This document shows positions 16,637 to 26,057 of a stretch of 64,000 bases of DNA, in pieces. Origin of the DNA: Pseudopedobacter sp044361595. Lineage in GTDB: Bacteria > Bacteroidota > Bacteroidia > Sphingobacteriales > Sphingobacteriaceae. Location of the stretch: positions 124,001 to 188,000 of the forward strand of contig JBIKIN010000001.1 of assembly GCA_044361595.1 (NCBI GenBank). The letters run 5' to 3'. Every line of letters begins with the position of its first letter. The stretch's first letter is position 1. A model generated the notes under the pieces. It was not told the origin of the DNA, did not search any database, and saw nothing but the letters and a program-made list of their open reading frames with translations. The position numbers were made by a program, and so were the translations under genes.

Positions 16637-18544
16637 ATGAAACCTTTTTTTAGTCTGTTAATTATACTCTTGGCCTGCCAGTTGGCGTGGTCGCAGACTA
16701 AATATTCTACAAATAGCAGGAATGCCATAAAATCATATGAAACAGCCAGTTACCTTTTAGACCTCAATAATTTTGATGAAGCCAAAACAGAATTATTAAA
16801 TGCTATAAAACAAGACGACGAGTTTATTGAAGCTTATTTATTGCTTGCTGATGTTTACAGAGTGACTTTTGATAATGTAAAAGCTAAAGAATACTATAAA
16901 GCAGCATTTAAAGTTAATCCCAATTTTGCACCAGATCGGTATTATTATTTTGCCGAAAGCGAACTTAAAACTGGAGATTATGAAGCTGCCTTATTACACT
17001 ATACGCTTTATAGAGAAAAAGGAAAGCCAAATTTAGAAAGAATAGAATTAACAGAAAAATACATTAACGATTGCAAATTTGCTATAGCAGCAGTAAAGAA
17101 TCCGGTGGCCTTTAAACCACAGAACTTAGGACCAAGTATTAATTCTGCAGATCAAGAATATCATGCAGCATTAACAGTAGATGAAGTTTCATTTTTATTT
17201 ACAAGGCAGATAAATAGTAAAGAAAATATGTATAAATCTGTCAAAATAGACACAGGTTATAGCGAGGCGACATTTCTAAGCGAAAAAATAAATACTCCTG
17301 AATTCAATGAAGGAGCACAGTGTATCTCTCCTGATGGCCAGTTCCTATTTTTCACTGGCTGTACCCGTCCCGACGGATTAGGACGCTGCGATATTTACAT
17401 CGCTCAAAAAGAGGGTGATGGTTGGAGTAATCCTATTAATTTGGGTTTTCCTATTAACACTAAAGGATGGGAGTCGCAACCATCCTTATCTGCTGACGGT
17501 AAAACTCTTTATTTTATTAGTGATAGACGTGGAGGATACGGAAGTTATGATATTTGGAAAAGTAATATCCAAACAGATGGAACTTGGAGCATGCCCGAAA
17601 ATTTAGGCCCAAAAATTAACACCAAGTATGATGAACAGTCACCTTTTATCCACCCAGATGATCAAACCTTATATTTTTCATCAAACGGATGGCCTGGATT
17701 AGGACAAAAAGATATCTTTATTTCCAGATTAGACAGCATAAAACAATGGTCTTTACCGCTTAATTTAGGTTACCCAATTAATACCTATGGCGAAGAAACC
17801 GGACTAACTATTAATGCAAGCGGGACAAAAGCATTCTTCTCATCAAATAATTTTAAAGGATACGGTGGTTTTGATATTTACTCTTTTGATTTACCTCAAA
17901 AATTAAGACCAAACCCTGTGAATTATGTAAGCGGAGTGGTATTTGATGAAGATGATAAACAAAAGCTAAGTGCTGTTGTGGATATCATTGATATCAAAAC
18001 CTCTAAATCTATTCATATAGGATTATCAGATGCTATTGATGGTACTTTCTTAGCATCATTACCAAACAACAGAGAGTATAGCTTAAATGTATCTAAAAAG
18101 GGATACTTGTTCTACTCTGAAAATTTTTCAGTTCAAAAAAACATAGTGGGAAAACCTATCATTTTAGACGTACCATTACAAAAAATTGCTGTAGGTAAAA
18201 AAGTGGTTTTAAAGAATATCTTTTTCGACACCAATAAATTTAATTTAAAACAAGAATCCGTTGCCGAATTAGCTAAAATGATTGAGTTTTTACAAGAAAA
18301 TACTAAAGTAGAGATAGAGTTAAGCGGACATACAGATAACCTTGGCGATACCAATTATAATGTAAATTTATCTCAAAATAGAGCAAAAGCTGTTTTTGAT
18401 TATCTAATAAATAATGGAATTGAAGCCAAAAGATTAAGCTTTAAAGGTTATGGAAAATCTCTTCCAGTAGCTGATAATAGCACCGAAGAAGGAAGAGCAA
18501 ATAACAGAAGAACAGAATTTTTAATTAAAAAAATAGCAGAATAA
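16637..18544 (+). CDS. OmpA-family protein with TPR and PD40 repeats (PorE-like)
   Basis: A 635-residue envelope protein. Signal peptide (1-19), TPR repeats about 28-145, a WD40-like PD40 propeller about 170-420 (repeats such as DGQFLFFTGC, DGKTLYFISDRRGGYGSYDIW, DQTLYFSSNGWPGLGQKDIF), a regulatory/CNA-like domain about 435-515, and a C-terminal OmpA domain with ELSGHTDNLGDTNYN and the peptidoglycan-binding NxxLSxxRAxxV pattern. The domain order equals that of PorE of the type IX secretion system, but the same layout occurs in other OmpA paralogues, so T9SS membership is inference. It anchors to peptidoglycan in the periplasm. Confidence 0.85.
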   Translation: MKPFFSLLIILLACQLAWSQTKYSTNSRNAIKSYETASYLLDLNNFDEAKTELLNAIKQDDEFIEAYLLLADVYRVTFDNVKAKEYYKAAFKVNPNFAPDRYYYFAESELKTGDYEAALLHYTLYREKGKPNLERIELTEKYINDCKFAIAAVKNPVAFKPQNLGPSINSADQEYHAALTVDEVSFLFTRQINSKENMYKSVKIDTGYSEATFLSEKINTPEFNEGAQCISPDGQFLFFTGCTRPDGLGRCDIYIAQKEGDGWSNPINLGFPINTKGWESQPSLSADGKTLYFISDRRGGYGSYDIWKSNIQTDGTWSMPENLGPKINTKYDEQSPFIHPDDQTLYFSSNGWPGLGQKDIFISRLDSIKQWSLPLNLGYPINTYGEETGLTINASGTKAFFSSNNFKGYGGFDIYSFDLPQKLRPNPVNYVSGVVFDEDDKQKLSAVVDIIDIKTSKSIHIGLSDAIDGTFLASLPNNREYSLNVSKKGYLFYSENFSVQKNIVGKPIILDVPLQKIAVGKKVVLKNIFFDTNKFNLKQESVAELAKMIEFLQENTKVEIELSGHTDNLGDTNYNVNLSQNRAKAVFDYLINNGIEAKRLSFKGYGKSLPVADNSTEEGRANNRRTEFLIKKIAE

Positions 18545-18701
18545 ATAGCTGTAATTTTTTAATTCTAACTTTAATTACACGCTCTTTTCAAACTCCAATT
18601 GCCTTTTTCAATCAAATTAATTATGTTTGTTAAACAAGTTTTATAGTTAACAAAAATAACGCTCTCCTTAAAATTATTCTACTTAACAACATAATACATA
18701 C

Positions 18702-19196
18702 ATGCGAAGTAAATTTATTCTAACTCTTTTAATATCAATACCATTATTTTCTTTAGCACAAATCAAGAATCCAGAGTATAAAAATATGTTAGATAGCATA
18801 TATGGTCATACTGTCCCATTAATTTCTGTAGATTCTCTAAATCATATTAAAGGAGCTTATATTCTAGATACTCGAGAAAATAAAGAATTTGCTGTTAGCC
18901 ATATTAAAAACGCCAGAAACGTTGGGTTTTTATGGTTTGATATGCGTAAAGTGTACGACATACCAAAAAATGCTACCATTGTAGTTTATTGCTCTGTAGG
19001 ATATAGAAGCGAGAAAATTGGAGAAAAATTGATTAAAAACGGGTACAAACACGTTTATAATTTATACGGTAGCATATTTGAATGGGTTAATGAAGGATAT
19101 CCAGTATATAAATCTAATGGAATTCAAACTTCAGAAATACATACTTATAATCAAAAATGGGCTAAATGGGTTACCAAGGGCGCTAAAGTGTACTAA
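18702..19196 (+). CDS. Exported rhodanese-domain protein
   Basis: A 164-residue protein with a signal peptide (about 1-19, ending in SLAQ) followed by a single rhodanese domain: ILDTRENKEFAVSHIKNARNVGF, then active-site loop VVYCSVGYRSEKIG with Cys near residue 104, and NLYGSIFEWVNEGYPV. The intact Cys suggests sulfur-transferase or thiol-handling activity in the periplasm. Substrate unknown. Monocistronic: a clear terminator follows its stop. Confidence 0.82.
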   Translation: MRSKFILTLLISIPLFSLAQIKNPEYKNMLDSIYGHTVPLISVDSLNHIKGAYILDTRENKEFAVSHIKNARNVGFLWFDMRKVYDIPKNATIVVYCSVGYRSEKIGEKLIKNGYKHVYNLYGSIFEWVNEGYPVYKSNGIQTSEIHTYNQKWAKWVTKGAKVY

Positions 19197-19213
19197 AAAT
19201 TAAATACCATAAA

Positions 19214-19245
19214 AAAAGCCTCTCTATTTGAATAGAAAGGCTTTT
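19214..19245. terminator. Bidirectional hairpin terminator
   Basis: Stem AAAAGCCT (19214-19221) pairs with AGGCTTTT (19238-19245), with an inner CTAT/ATAG stem and A/T runs on both sides. It serves the rhodanese gene and, on the other strand, the tRNA-His that ends at 19251. Confidence 0.85.
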
Positions 19246-19250
19246 AAAAG

Positions 19251-19325
19251 GGCGGACGATGGGGCTCGAACCCACGACCCCCGGCACCACAAACCAGTGC
19301 TCTAACCAACTGAGCTACGACCGCC
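19251..19325 (-). tRNA. tRNA-His (anticodon GTG)
   Basis: On the minus strand a full cloverleaf can be drawn: acceptor beginning G-GCGGUCG with the extra G-1 typical of tRNA-His facing C73, U8-A9, D-arm GCUC...GAGC, anticodon loop UUGUGGU with anticodon GUG, and T-loop GUUCGAGC. One U-U mismatch appears in the acceptor stem at pair 5-68. CCA is not encoded. The 3' end abuts the terminator. Confidence 0.93.
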
Positions 19326-19463
19326 ATTTGTTATTGTGGAGTGCAAAAATAATCTATTAATTAATTTAATCAAACTTTTTAAAAAAAATAAAATCCTAAA
19401 AATTGTATAGTATTGATTTAATGCTACATAATTTTTCTAGCTCTAAGTTTATTCACTAATTTA

Positions 19464-19471
19464 TATCTTCG
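19464..19471 (+). promoter_or_regulatory. -7 promoter box TATCTTCG for rnhA
   Basis: One base away from TAnnTTTG and only three bases before the ATG at 19475, so the rnhA transcript is predicted to be leaderless. Confidence 0.45.
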
Positions 19472-19474
19472 TAC

Positions 19475-19945
19475 ATGATTCAAATTTATACTGATGGAGC
19501 TGCAAGCGGCAATCCCGGACCCGGTGGTTATGGCGTTATTCTTAAAGCAGGACATCATTACAAAGAAATTTCTGACGGCTTTAGATTGACCACAAATAAC
19601 CGAATGGAGTTATTAGCTGTTTGTGTTGGGTTAGAAAGTTTAAAAAAATTAAATCAAGAAGTGATGATTTATTCGGATTCTAAATATGTTATAGATTCGG
19701 TGGATAAAAAATGGGTTTTTGGATGGGTAAAAAAAGGTTTTGCCGGAAAAAAAAATAAAGATTTATGGTTAAGATTTTTACAATCCTATAAAATACATCA
19801 AGTAAAGTTTACTTGGGTAAAAGGTCATGCCGGCCACATAGAAAACGAAAGATGTGATGAATTGGCTGTTATTGCTTCTAAAGGAAAAGATTTAAAAATT
19901 GATAGCGTATTTGAGGTAGAGAGTAAGAAAGAGAAGTTATTGTAA
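19475..19945 (+). CDS. rnhA: Ribonuclease HI
   Basis: Degrades RNA in RNA-DNA hybrids. The four catalytic acidic residues are in place: Asp in IYTDGAASGNPGPGGYG, Glu in NNRMELLAV, Asp in IYSDSKYVID, and Asp in NERCDELA near residue 130; the basic handle WVFGWVKKGFAGKKNKDLW is also present. At 156 residues, normal length. A 7-bp tandem array begins eight bases after the stop codon. Confidence 0.95.
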   Translation: MIQIYTDGAASGNPGPGGYGVILKAGHHYKEISDGFRLTTNNRMELLAVCVGLESLKKLNQEVMIYSDSKYVIDSVDKKWVFGWVKKGFAGKKNKDLWLRFLQSYKIHQVKFTWVKGHAGHIENERCDELAVIASKGKDLKIDSVFEVESKKEKLL

Positions 19946-19952
19946 AGGAGCG

Positions 19953-20071
19953 AGTAGTCGGTAGTCGGTAGTCGGTAGTCGGTAGTCGGTAGTCGGTAGT
20001 CGGTAGTCGGTAGTCGGTAGTCGGTAGTCGGTAGTCGGTAGTCGGTAGTCGGTAGTCGGTAGTCGGTAGTC
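19953..20071. repeat. Heptanucleotide tandem array, 17 copies of GTAGTCG
   Basis: About 119 bases of uninterrupted, identical 7-bp repeats directly after rnhA. Because 7 is not a multiple of 3, the reverse strand reads a heptapeptide repeat TTDYRLP over every three units, but this is a by-product and not a gene. Such an array is prone to length change by slippage. Confidence 0.95.
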
Positions 20072-20158
20072 AAAAATAAATATTCAGTTTCAGTTTGAGA
20101 ATTAAATCTCTGCTAAATTAAACACAAACATAAGCGCATTAACGACAGGAACGCCATT

Positions 20159-20247
20159 CCCGCCTGTTTTTCGGGCAAGCTTTTTTGCCAATTATCATAT
20201 TGCAATTGGCAAAAAGATATAGTGTTATCCGCCAGTCGGCGGATAAC
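20159..20247. terminator. Three hairpins downstream of fbp
   Basis: Between the heptamer array and the 3' end of fbp lie CCCG...CGGG (20159-20175), a perfect 12-bp inverted repeat TTTTTGCCAATT / AATTGGCAAAAA (20182-20193, 20204-20215), and GTTATCCGCC / GGCGGATAAC (20224-20233, 20238-20247). The A/T-flanked middle one looks like a bidirectional terminator for fbp and rnhA. The first matches a repeat at 40960. Confidence 0.65.
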
Positions 20248-20278
20248 ATGCTCTAATAATTTAACTAAAAATCTCTAA

Positions 20279-21292
20279 TTAATCTCTAGGAGAGTATTTA
20301 GCCATATACTCCTCTGCTTGTTCAACCATATTCTTAGAACCTATAAAAATAGATTCTCTTTGGTGAATTTCTGTCACCTCTATATCTAAAATACGGTCGT
20401 ATCCGTTAGAAGCTTTTCCACCAGCTTGCTCAATAATAAAAGCAAGTGGATTACACTCATAAACTAATCTTAATTTACCTTTAGGTGCACTTGCAGTAGT
20501 TGGGTAAATATAAATACCGCCTTTAATTAAATTACGATGTAGATCGGCTACCATACTACCAATATACCTAGAGGTATAAGGTCTTTTTGTGGCTTCATCT
20601 TCTACTTGGCAAAACTTAATATACTGTTTTACTCCTTCTGGAAAATGCACATAGTTACCTTCATTAATACTGTAAAGCGTACCATCTTCTGGTATTTTTA
20701 TATTGGGGTGTGATAAACAAAATTCTCCAATGGAAGGATCTAAGGTAAAACCATTTACTCCATTCCCTGTGGTATAAACTAACATCGTAGAAGAACCGTA
20801 AACAACGTATCCAGCGGCAACTTGCGCTGTGCCATTCTGAATGATATCCTCTACTTGCCCATCTCCCACCTTAGAAATTCTTCTATAAATTGAAAAAGTG
20901 GTTCCAACAGCTACATTAACATCAATATTGGAAGATCCGTCTAATGGATCTATGGCTACAGCATATTTAGCATTTTGAGAAACTGGTTGATTTAATAATA
21001 CAATCTCTTCATCCTCCTCAGAAGCCACTAAGCAACACTCTCCACCTGAACTCAAGGCAGAAATAAATTGTTCGTTTGCGTAAACATCTAATTTCTTTTG
21101 CGTTTCCCCTTGTACATTTATTGCTCCTGCATCGCCTAAAATATCGGCTAAACCCGCTTTATTAATTTCGCGGTTAACTACTTTTGCAGCAATTCCAATA
21201 TCTCTTAATAGTCTGGAAAGTTCTCCCTTGGCATAGGGGAAATCATTTTGTTTTTCTATTATAAACTGACCAAGGGTAATAAATCTACTCAT
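20279..21292 (-). CDS. fbp: Fructose-1,6-bisphosphatase, class I
   Basis: Hydrolyses fructose-1,6-bisphosphate in gluconeogenesis. The signature IDPLDGSSNIDVNVAVG (metal-binding DPLDGSSN), SEEDEEIVL upstream, SRYIGSMVADLHRNLIKGGIY, and the C-terminal KLRLVYECNPLAFIIEQAGG segment are all present. At 337 residues, normal. It is followed, on the upstream side 21 bases away, by a phosphoesterase gene on the same strand. The GxSSTM segment and intact metal sites suggest a working enzyme. Confidence 0.95.
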   Translation of the reverse strand: MSRFITLGQFIIEKQNDFPYAKGELSRLLRDIGIAAKVVNREINKAGLADILGDAGAINVQGETQKKLDVYANEQFISALSSGGECCLVASEEDEEIVLLNQPVSQNAKYAVAIDPLDGSSNIDVNVAVGTTFSIYRRISKVGDGQVEDIIQNGTAQVAAGYVVYGSSTMLVYTTGNGVNGFTLDPSIGEFCLSHPNIKIPEDGTLYSINEGNYVHFPEGVKQYIKFCQVEDEATKRPYTSRYIGSMVADLHRNLIKGGIYIYPTTASAPKGKLRLVYECNPLAFIIEQAGGKASNGYDRILDIEVTEIHQRESIFIGSKNMVEQAEEYMAKYSPRD

Positions 21293-21313
21293 ATACTTAG
21301 TGTACTTTTTACG

Positions 21314-21808
21314 TTATCTATTTGCTAATTCTATGGCGTCTAAAGTATGAATTTTATTTTCAGAAATGCTAAATCTTATTAAAGTTCTAGTTTTATGCCA
21401 ACCATGTTTTCCGGCAGAACCGGGGTTTATGTGTAAACAATTTATTTTTTTATCGTAGATAACTTTTAAAATATGCGAATGTCCAGCGATAAATAAGTCT
21501 GGCGACTTAGTGTAAATCTCAGGCTTTACATTTGGCGAGTATCTATCAGGGTAACCACCAATATGTGTCATCCAAACATCTACATCTTCACATTTAAACC
21601 TTAAATGCTCGGGATATACGGACCTAATATCAGAACCATCAATATTTCCATAAACTCCTTTAAGCGGTTTAAACTTGGCCAATTCATCGGCTAAAGCCAA
21701 AGTACCAAAATCACCAGCATGCCAAATTTCATCTCTATCATCGAAATATTTAAAAACAGCATCGTCTAAATAACTGTGTGTATCTGATATTAAACCAATT
21801 TTAATCAT
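21314..21808 (-). CDS. YfcE/MJ0936-type metallophosphoesterase
   Basis: A 164-residue phosphodiesterase-like enzyme. Motifs of the calcineurin-like fold: LISDTHSYLDD (DxH), WHAGDFG (GD), YGNIDGSD (GN), THIGGYP, and AGHSHILK (GHxH). The family is generally a small metal-dependent phosphodiesterase with activity on model substrates; the natural substrate is unknown. Its start codon overlaps the stop of the methyltransferase gene by one base, so the two are coupled and probably co-transcribed with fbp. Confidence 0.85.
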   Translation of the reverse strand: MIKIGLISDTHSYLDDAVFKYFDDRDEIWHAGDFGTLALADELAKFKPLKGVYGNIDGSDIRSVYPEHLRFKCEDVDVWMTHIGGYPDRYSPNVKPEIYTKSPDLFIAGHSHILKVIYDKKINCLHINPGSAGKHGWHKTRTLIRFSISENKIHTLDAIELANR

Positions 21809-22524
21809 TAAAAGATTTTGAAAAAGTTTTTAAGTAATTTTTTGTATGGTAACGAATGTATTCCTTCGGCCTCGTAAATGCAAAAAGTTTCTTTTGTTAT
21901 ATTTTCTAAATGGTTTTTTCTACTAAAACTTACAACATGCCTAAAAGGTGCTTTGGTATCAAAAGATTTAATCTCTACGCATTTTATCAAATATAGTTGA
22001 TACGAACCTGCAATGTTTTGCAACATTTGCGAAATATCTAAAGGTAATACCATTTCTAAAATACCATTTGGATTTAGATGATTACAAGCATATTGAATTA
22101 AATCTGTAAAAAAATTAACATCGGTATGTCTAGCAAGGTTTTTAGTTTGATTTGGGGAAGGTAATGCGTTTAAAAAAAACGGAGGATTTGAAACTATCAA
22201 ATCATATTTTAACAAGGGGTTAACATCAAAATATTCTTTAAACCCAAAATGAAATGCTTTTAACTTGTTGTGAAAAATAGAATTTTCGAAATTTGACTGT
22301 GCTCTTTCAAATGCGTTTAAATCAATATCAAGAGCATCTATTTCGGCCTCTCGATTTCTCTGCGCTAGCATTAAAGCAATTACACCTGTGCCAGTACCTA
22401 TATCTAATATTTTAGTCGCATCATTAATATTAGCCATTGCACCCAATAGCACCCCATCGGTATTAATTTTCATGGGGCAATTACTTTGGTCTACAATAAA
22501 CTCTTTAAAATGAAATAAAGACAT
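21808..22524 (-). CDS. tRNA1(Val) adenine-N6 methyltransferase-like (TrmN6/YfiC)
   Basis: A 238-residue SAM-dependent methyltransferase. The start FHFKEFIVDQSNCPMKINTDGVLLGA (residues 4-29), SAM motif ILDIGTGTGVIALMLAQR, and the catalytic NPPFF all fit TrmN6/YfiC, which modifies A37 of tRNA1(Val). First gene of the probable three-gene minus-strand operon with the phosphoesterase and fbp. Confidence 0.85.
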   Translation of the reverse strand: MSLFHFKEFIVDQSNCPMKINTDGVLLGAMANINDATKILDIGTGTGVIALMLAQRNREAEIDALDIDLNAFERAQSNFENSIFHNKLKAFHFGFKEYFDVNPLLKYDLIVSNPPFFLNALPSPNQTKNLARHTDVNFFTDLIQYACNHLNPNGILEMVLPLDISQMLQNIAGSYQLYLIKCVEIKSFDTKAPFRHVVSFSRKNHLENITKETFCIYEAEGIHSLPYKKLLKNFFKIF

Positions 22525-22684
22525 GGATAAAAATAAAATTAAGCTTTAATTCTTAAAATAAACATTTAGTATGGTACAATTGTATTATATATACAAGTTT
22601 AATATGATTACGTTTTGTAAAAATTAATAATAAGCTTGTATTATATCATATTTTAATTACATTTTTGCGAAAAAATTATTTTAA

Positions 22685-24076
22685 ATGCAGAGTTACGAAG
22701 AATTTCTTGACCTCAGTGTTGGTTTTCCTCAAGAAGGTTTTGACATTATTGATGATGAACTTTATTTCCACGATTTAAATCTAATGGAAATGATAGAAAC
22801 CTATGGCACACCACTTAGGTTTACCTATTTACCTATCATCAGCAAAAAAATACAACAGGCAAAAATCCTGTTTCAAACTGCTATTTTAAAAAATAATTAC
22901 AGAGGATCTTATAAATACTGCTATTGTACTAAAAGTTCTCACTTTCGTCATATTGTTGAGGAAGCTTTAAAAAACGATATTCACTTAGAAACTTCATCGG
23001 CTTTTGATATGCCAATGATAGATGCCTTAGAGAAAAAAGGTTCTTTAAACAAAGAAATGACCGTGATTTGCAACGGTTTTAAAACTTTTCAATACAAGCA
23101 ATATATTATTGATATGTTGCATGATGGCTTTAAAAATATCATTCCAGTTTTAGACAATAAGGAAGAGTTTAATCTTTATGATGACGAACTAGAACTAGAC
23201 ACACCTTGCAACTTAGGAATCAGGATTGCGGCCGAAGAACAACCCGATTCTCAATTCTATACCTCTAGATTAGGCGTAAGACAAGAAGATGTTATCGATT
23301 TTTACAACACTAAAATTGTTAAAAACCCTAATTTTAAAGTAAAGCTTTTACACTTTTTTATCAATTCCGGTATTACCGATACACCATACTACTGGAATGA
23401 GTTAGAGAAATACGTTACGCTTTATTGCAAATTCAAAAAAATTAATCCCGATTTAGATACTTTAGATATTGGTGGCGGTATGCCTTTTAAAGATTCTTTA
23501 GTTTTTGATTTCGATTATGAATACATGATTAACGAAATTATTAAACGTATTAAAGAAATTTGTGCCGAGCATGAAGTAATGGAACCAGATATTATTACCG
23601 AGTTTGGCAAATACACCGTTGCCGAAGCTTCTGGAATTTTATACAAAGTTTTAGGGCGTAAACAACAAAACGACCGTGAAAAATGGTTGATGTTAGATGG
23701 TTCTTTCATTACCAATCTACCTGATGTTTGGGCCATGAATCAGCGTTACATTTTGTTACCTATAAACAATTGGGATAGCGAGTACGAACGTGTGAACTTA
23801 GGCGGTATTACCTGCGATGGGCAAGATTACTACAATCAAGAAGCACATGTGGGTAACGTTTTTATGCCTAAAACACGTAAGGTGCAGTTCTTAGGCTTTT
23901 TCCACACTGGAGCATACCAAGAAGTATTGAGCGGTTATGGCGGAATCCATCATTGCTTATTGCCTTCTCCTAAACATGTGATTATTAGACGTAATAGAGA
24001 TGAAACTTTCAATTACGAAGTTTTTGGCGAAGAACAAAATAGCAAGCAGGTAATGAAGATTTTAGGTTATATCTAA
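22685..24076 (+). CDS. Arginine decarboxylase (Bacteroidota type)
   Basis: A 463-residue PLP enzyme of fold type III, making agmatine for polyamine synthesis. Seen: PLP-lysine segment YKYCYCTKSSHFRH near residue 80, LDIGGGMPF (phosphate binding) near residue 260, EFGKYTVAEASG, and TCDGQDYYNQE with the active-site Cys and Asp. It is shorter than E. coli SpeA (658) but of the usual length for this phylum. The promoter is unclear: TACATTTTTG at 22658 has two extra bases compared with the -7 consensus. The downstream barrel gene, 24 bases later, may be co-transcribed. Confidence 0.85.
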   Translation: MQSYEEFLDLSVGFPQEGFDIIDDELYFHDLNLMEMIETYGTPLRFTYLPIISKKIQQAKILFQTAILKNNYRGSYKYCYCTKSSHFRHIVEEALKNDIHLETSSAFDMPMIDALEKKGSLNKEMTVICNGFKTFQYKQYIIDMLHDGFKNIIPVLDNKEEFNLYDDELELDTPCNLGIRIAAEEQPDSQFYTSRLGVRQEDVIDFYNTKIVKNPNFKVKLLHFFINSGITDTPYYWNELEKYVTLYCKFKKINPDLDTLDIGGGMPFKDSLVFDFDYEYMINEIIKRIKEICAEHEVMEPDIITEFGKYTVAEASGILYKVLGRKQQNDREKWLMLDGSFITNLPDVWAMNQRYILLPINNWDSEYERVNLGGITCDGQDYYNQEAHVGNVFMPKTRKVQFLGFFHTGAYQEVLSGYGGIHHCLLPSPKHVIIRRNRDETFNYEVFGEEQNSKQVMKILGYI

Positions 24077-24100
24077 AATTAAAATCATTCTTTTACTACT

Positions 24101-24736
24101 ATGAAGTTTGCTTTTTCTGTTTTATTGGCTAGCTTTTTTGCATTAAACGCTTTAGCTCAAGAAAGTAAAATAAATGTAGGTATTGCTGTAGCTCCTTCTT
24201 ACTTCGGTAAAAATCCTTCAACATACGAAACATGTTTAAACATTTTTGGAGGCGTATCAGCTGATGACCAATTTGGTCTATCGTTTGGAATAAGTACTAA
24301 CACATCACCAGCTAAAAGAAACCAAATAGGAGATTTAAAAACTTACGAGTCTTTATCTGTTACGATAGTTAATCTTGAAGGGCAATTTAACTTTGGAAAA
24401 GCAAACAGCTATAAATCTGGCGTTTATATTCCTATTGGTATCTCCTATTTAATTGGAAATTACAATTATCAAGAAAGAAGCTCAACTAGTAATATCAATT
24501 TTAGCGAAGAATTAGATGGTTTAAATTTAGATTTAGGATTAGGATATTATCATAAGCTAAATAAAATAACTTTATTTTCCGATTTAAGAATTGGTGTTCC
24601 TATCACCACGAATAATCAAACTCAATTTTTAGATGAATTTTCCTCTTACGTCTCAACCCCTTTTCAAACCATATTGAAAGTGGGGGTTAGATTTCCAATA
24701 AAATTTATTAGGGGCAATATTCCTTTTGGCAATTAA
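24101..24736 (+). CDS. Outer-membrane beta-barrel-like protein
   Basis: A 211-residue protein with a signal peptide (residues 1-19, ending LNALAQ) and alternating strand patterns with glycine turns (GLSFGISTNTSP, YIPIGISYLIGNYNYQ, LNLDLGLGYYHKLN), ending in TILKVGVRFPIKF. This is the profile of a small 8-stranded porin-like barrel in the outer membrane. No specific family could be recognised. It lies 24 bases after the decarboxylase gene. Confidence 0.6.
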   Translation: MKFAFSVLLASFFALNALAQESKINVGIAVAPSYFGKNPSTYETCLNIFGGVSADDQFGLSFGISTNTSPAKRNQIGDLKTYESLSVTIVNLEGQFNFGKANSYKSGVYIPIGISYLIGNYNYQERSSTSNINFSEELDGLNLDLGLGYYHKLNKITLFSDLRIGVPITTNNQTQFLDEFSSYVSTPFQTILKVGVRFPIKFIRGNIPFGN

Positions 24737-24738
24737 AG

Positions 24739-24797
24739 ATTGAAACAGTTCTTCTTAAATTAATTAAGATAAAAATCCATGAAAAAACTGTTTCAAT
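24739..24797. terminator. Long inverted repeat between convergent genes
   Basis: Perfect 12-bp arms ATTGAAACAGTT (24739-24750) and AACTGTTTCAAT (24786-24797) with a 35-base loop that itself holds CTTAA...TTAAG. It sits between the 3' ends of two convergent genes, so a bidirectional terminator is likely, although the T-run is poor. Confidence 0.6.
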
Positions 24798-24827
24798 AAG
24801 TTAATTTTCAGAAAGATTGTATTAAAA

Positions 24828-26057
24828 TTATTTCTTTAATGCATGGTCTATAATTACAGACTTCCCCTTCCATATTTTCTTCTGTGTCCAGTCGGCGTTT
24901 GGATTAACCCAAAAACCATCGTCTGCTGGCAAACCTAATATCAAGAATACTTGAGAGCAGAGGTATAAACTGCCTGTTGATATATAAATCTCCCCCAATT
25001 CGGGTTGATGGCCATAAACGCCAATAGTAAGCCATCCCTCTTTATCAAAAGTTCCTTGTGCTTCAATTTGATTTTTCACCATAGCGTATAAAGCGCATCG
25101 CACTTGCTCGGGCAAAACCTCTATAGGTAAGGCTTTTTGCAAAGCAACTTGAGACAATAGCTGAAAAGCGCCAAAACGATAGGCAACCGATCTTCCAATG
25201 ATAGGATAAGTTCCATCAGGGGAAATTAAACGTTCTTGAATGGCAGCATATCTTGTTGCTCTTTGTAAAAAACTATTGTATAAATTAACATCATTTAAAG
25301 TATTACTTGTTATGTCTAACAACATAGGCTGAATCACGAAACTATTATAATAATCCCAATGAAATTCTGGTCCATCACCATAAACACCATCACCTAAATA
25401 CCAATTCTGGTGTGATTTTATGGCATAATCTATACGCATAAAATCTGCTCCCGAATCAAATTTATAAATGGCAGCTTCTACCATTGCACTAAATAATAAC
25501 CAATTATTATAGCCTGGAGTAGTAATTCTAGAAGCTTTCAATGCTCTAATCACATTCAATTTTGTTGTTTTATCCAATGGCTCCCATAATTGTTTAGGTG
25601 CTCTTAATAAAGCATGAGCAAAAAATGCAGCATCAACCACTGGTTGCCTGCCTTTAGTGAAATTCATAAAATCTGCTGAAGTAGAATCGGTAGCGTTATG
25701 AATACATTGATGTACTAAATCTATATACTTCTTTCTTAATTTCCCCTCGGCAGAATTATCTTCTCCCAGCTCTAACCAAGGCGCCATACCACCAATTAAT
25801 CTGCCAAAAGCTTCTAAATAAGTTACTTCTCTTCTTCCAGCTTCTTTCCCTGCTGCCGCTTCTACAGGCATTTTTATCTTAAGCTGATTTTTACTTAGTG
25901 AATTTAATACTGGATCGGCAATTTTCAGCATACTTTCTATCAGGTATTTGCGCTGAGCTGGTCCATCATCATTAGCAATTGTGTTTATTGCTTGGGCATC
26001 AAACCATGTTATAAAAAGAATTAATAATGTGCAAATACGCATTTTTCTATTTTTCAT
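24828..26057 (-). CDS. DUF2264-domain protein
   Basis: A 409-residue exported protein (signal peptide about 1-23, ending in AQA). The body fits DUF2264: EVTYLEAFGRLIGGMAPWLEL at 79-99, FFAHALLRAPKQLWEPL, NNWLLFSAMVEAA, GDGVYGDGPEFHWDYYNSFVIQPMLLDI, and RYAAIQERLISPDGTYPIIGRS. The fold is likely an (alpha/alpha) barrel as in glycoside hydrolase and lyase relatives, so a role in breaking down carbohydrate is possible, but no catalytic role is proven. Stands alone. Confidence 0.85.
   Translation of the reverse strand: MKNRKMRICTLLILFITWFDAQAINTIANDDGPAQRKYLIESMLKIADPVLNSLSKNQLKIKMPVEAAAGKEAGRREVTYLEAFGRLIGGMAPWLELGEDNSAEGKLRKKYIDLVHQCIHNATDSTSADFMNFTKGRQPVVDAAFFAHALLRAPKQLWEPLDKTTKLNVIRALKASRITTPGYNNWLLFSAMVEAAIYKFDSGADFMRIDYAIKSHQNWYLGDGVYGDGPEFHWDYYNSFVIQPMLLDITSNTLNDVNLYNSFLQRATRYAAIQERLISPDGTYPIIGRSVAYRFGAFQLLSQVALQKALPIEVLPEQVRCALYAMVKNQIEAQGTFDKEGWLTIGVYGHQPELGEIYISTGSLYLCSQVFLILGLPADDGFWVNPNADWTQKKIWKGKSVIIDHALKK

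Noticed and set aside
19825..20073. Reverse-strand 82-residue frame with TTDYRLP repeats
   Set aside because: It is only the translation of the 7-bp tandem array running into the antisense of rnhA; no start region or family.
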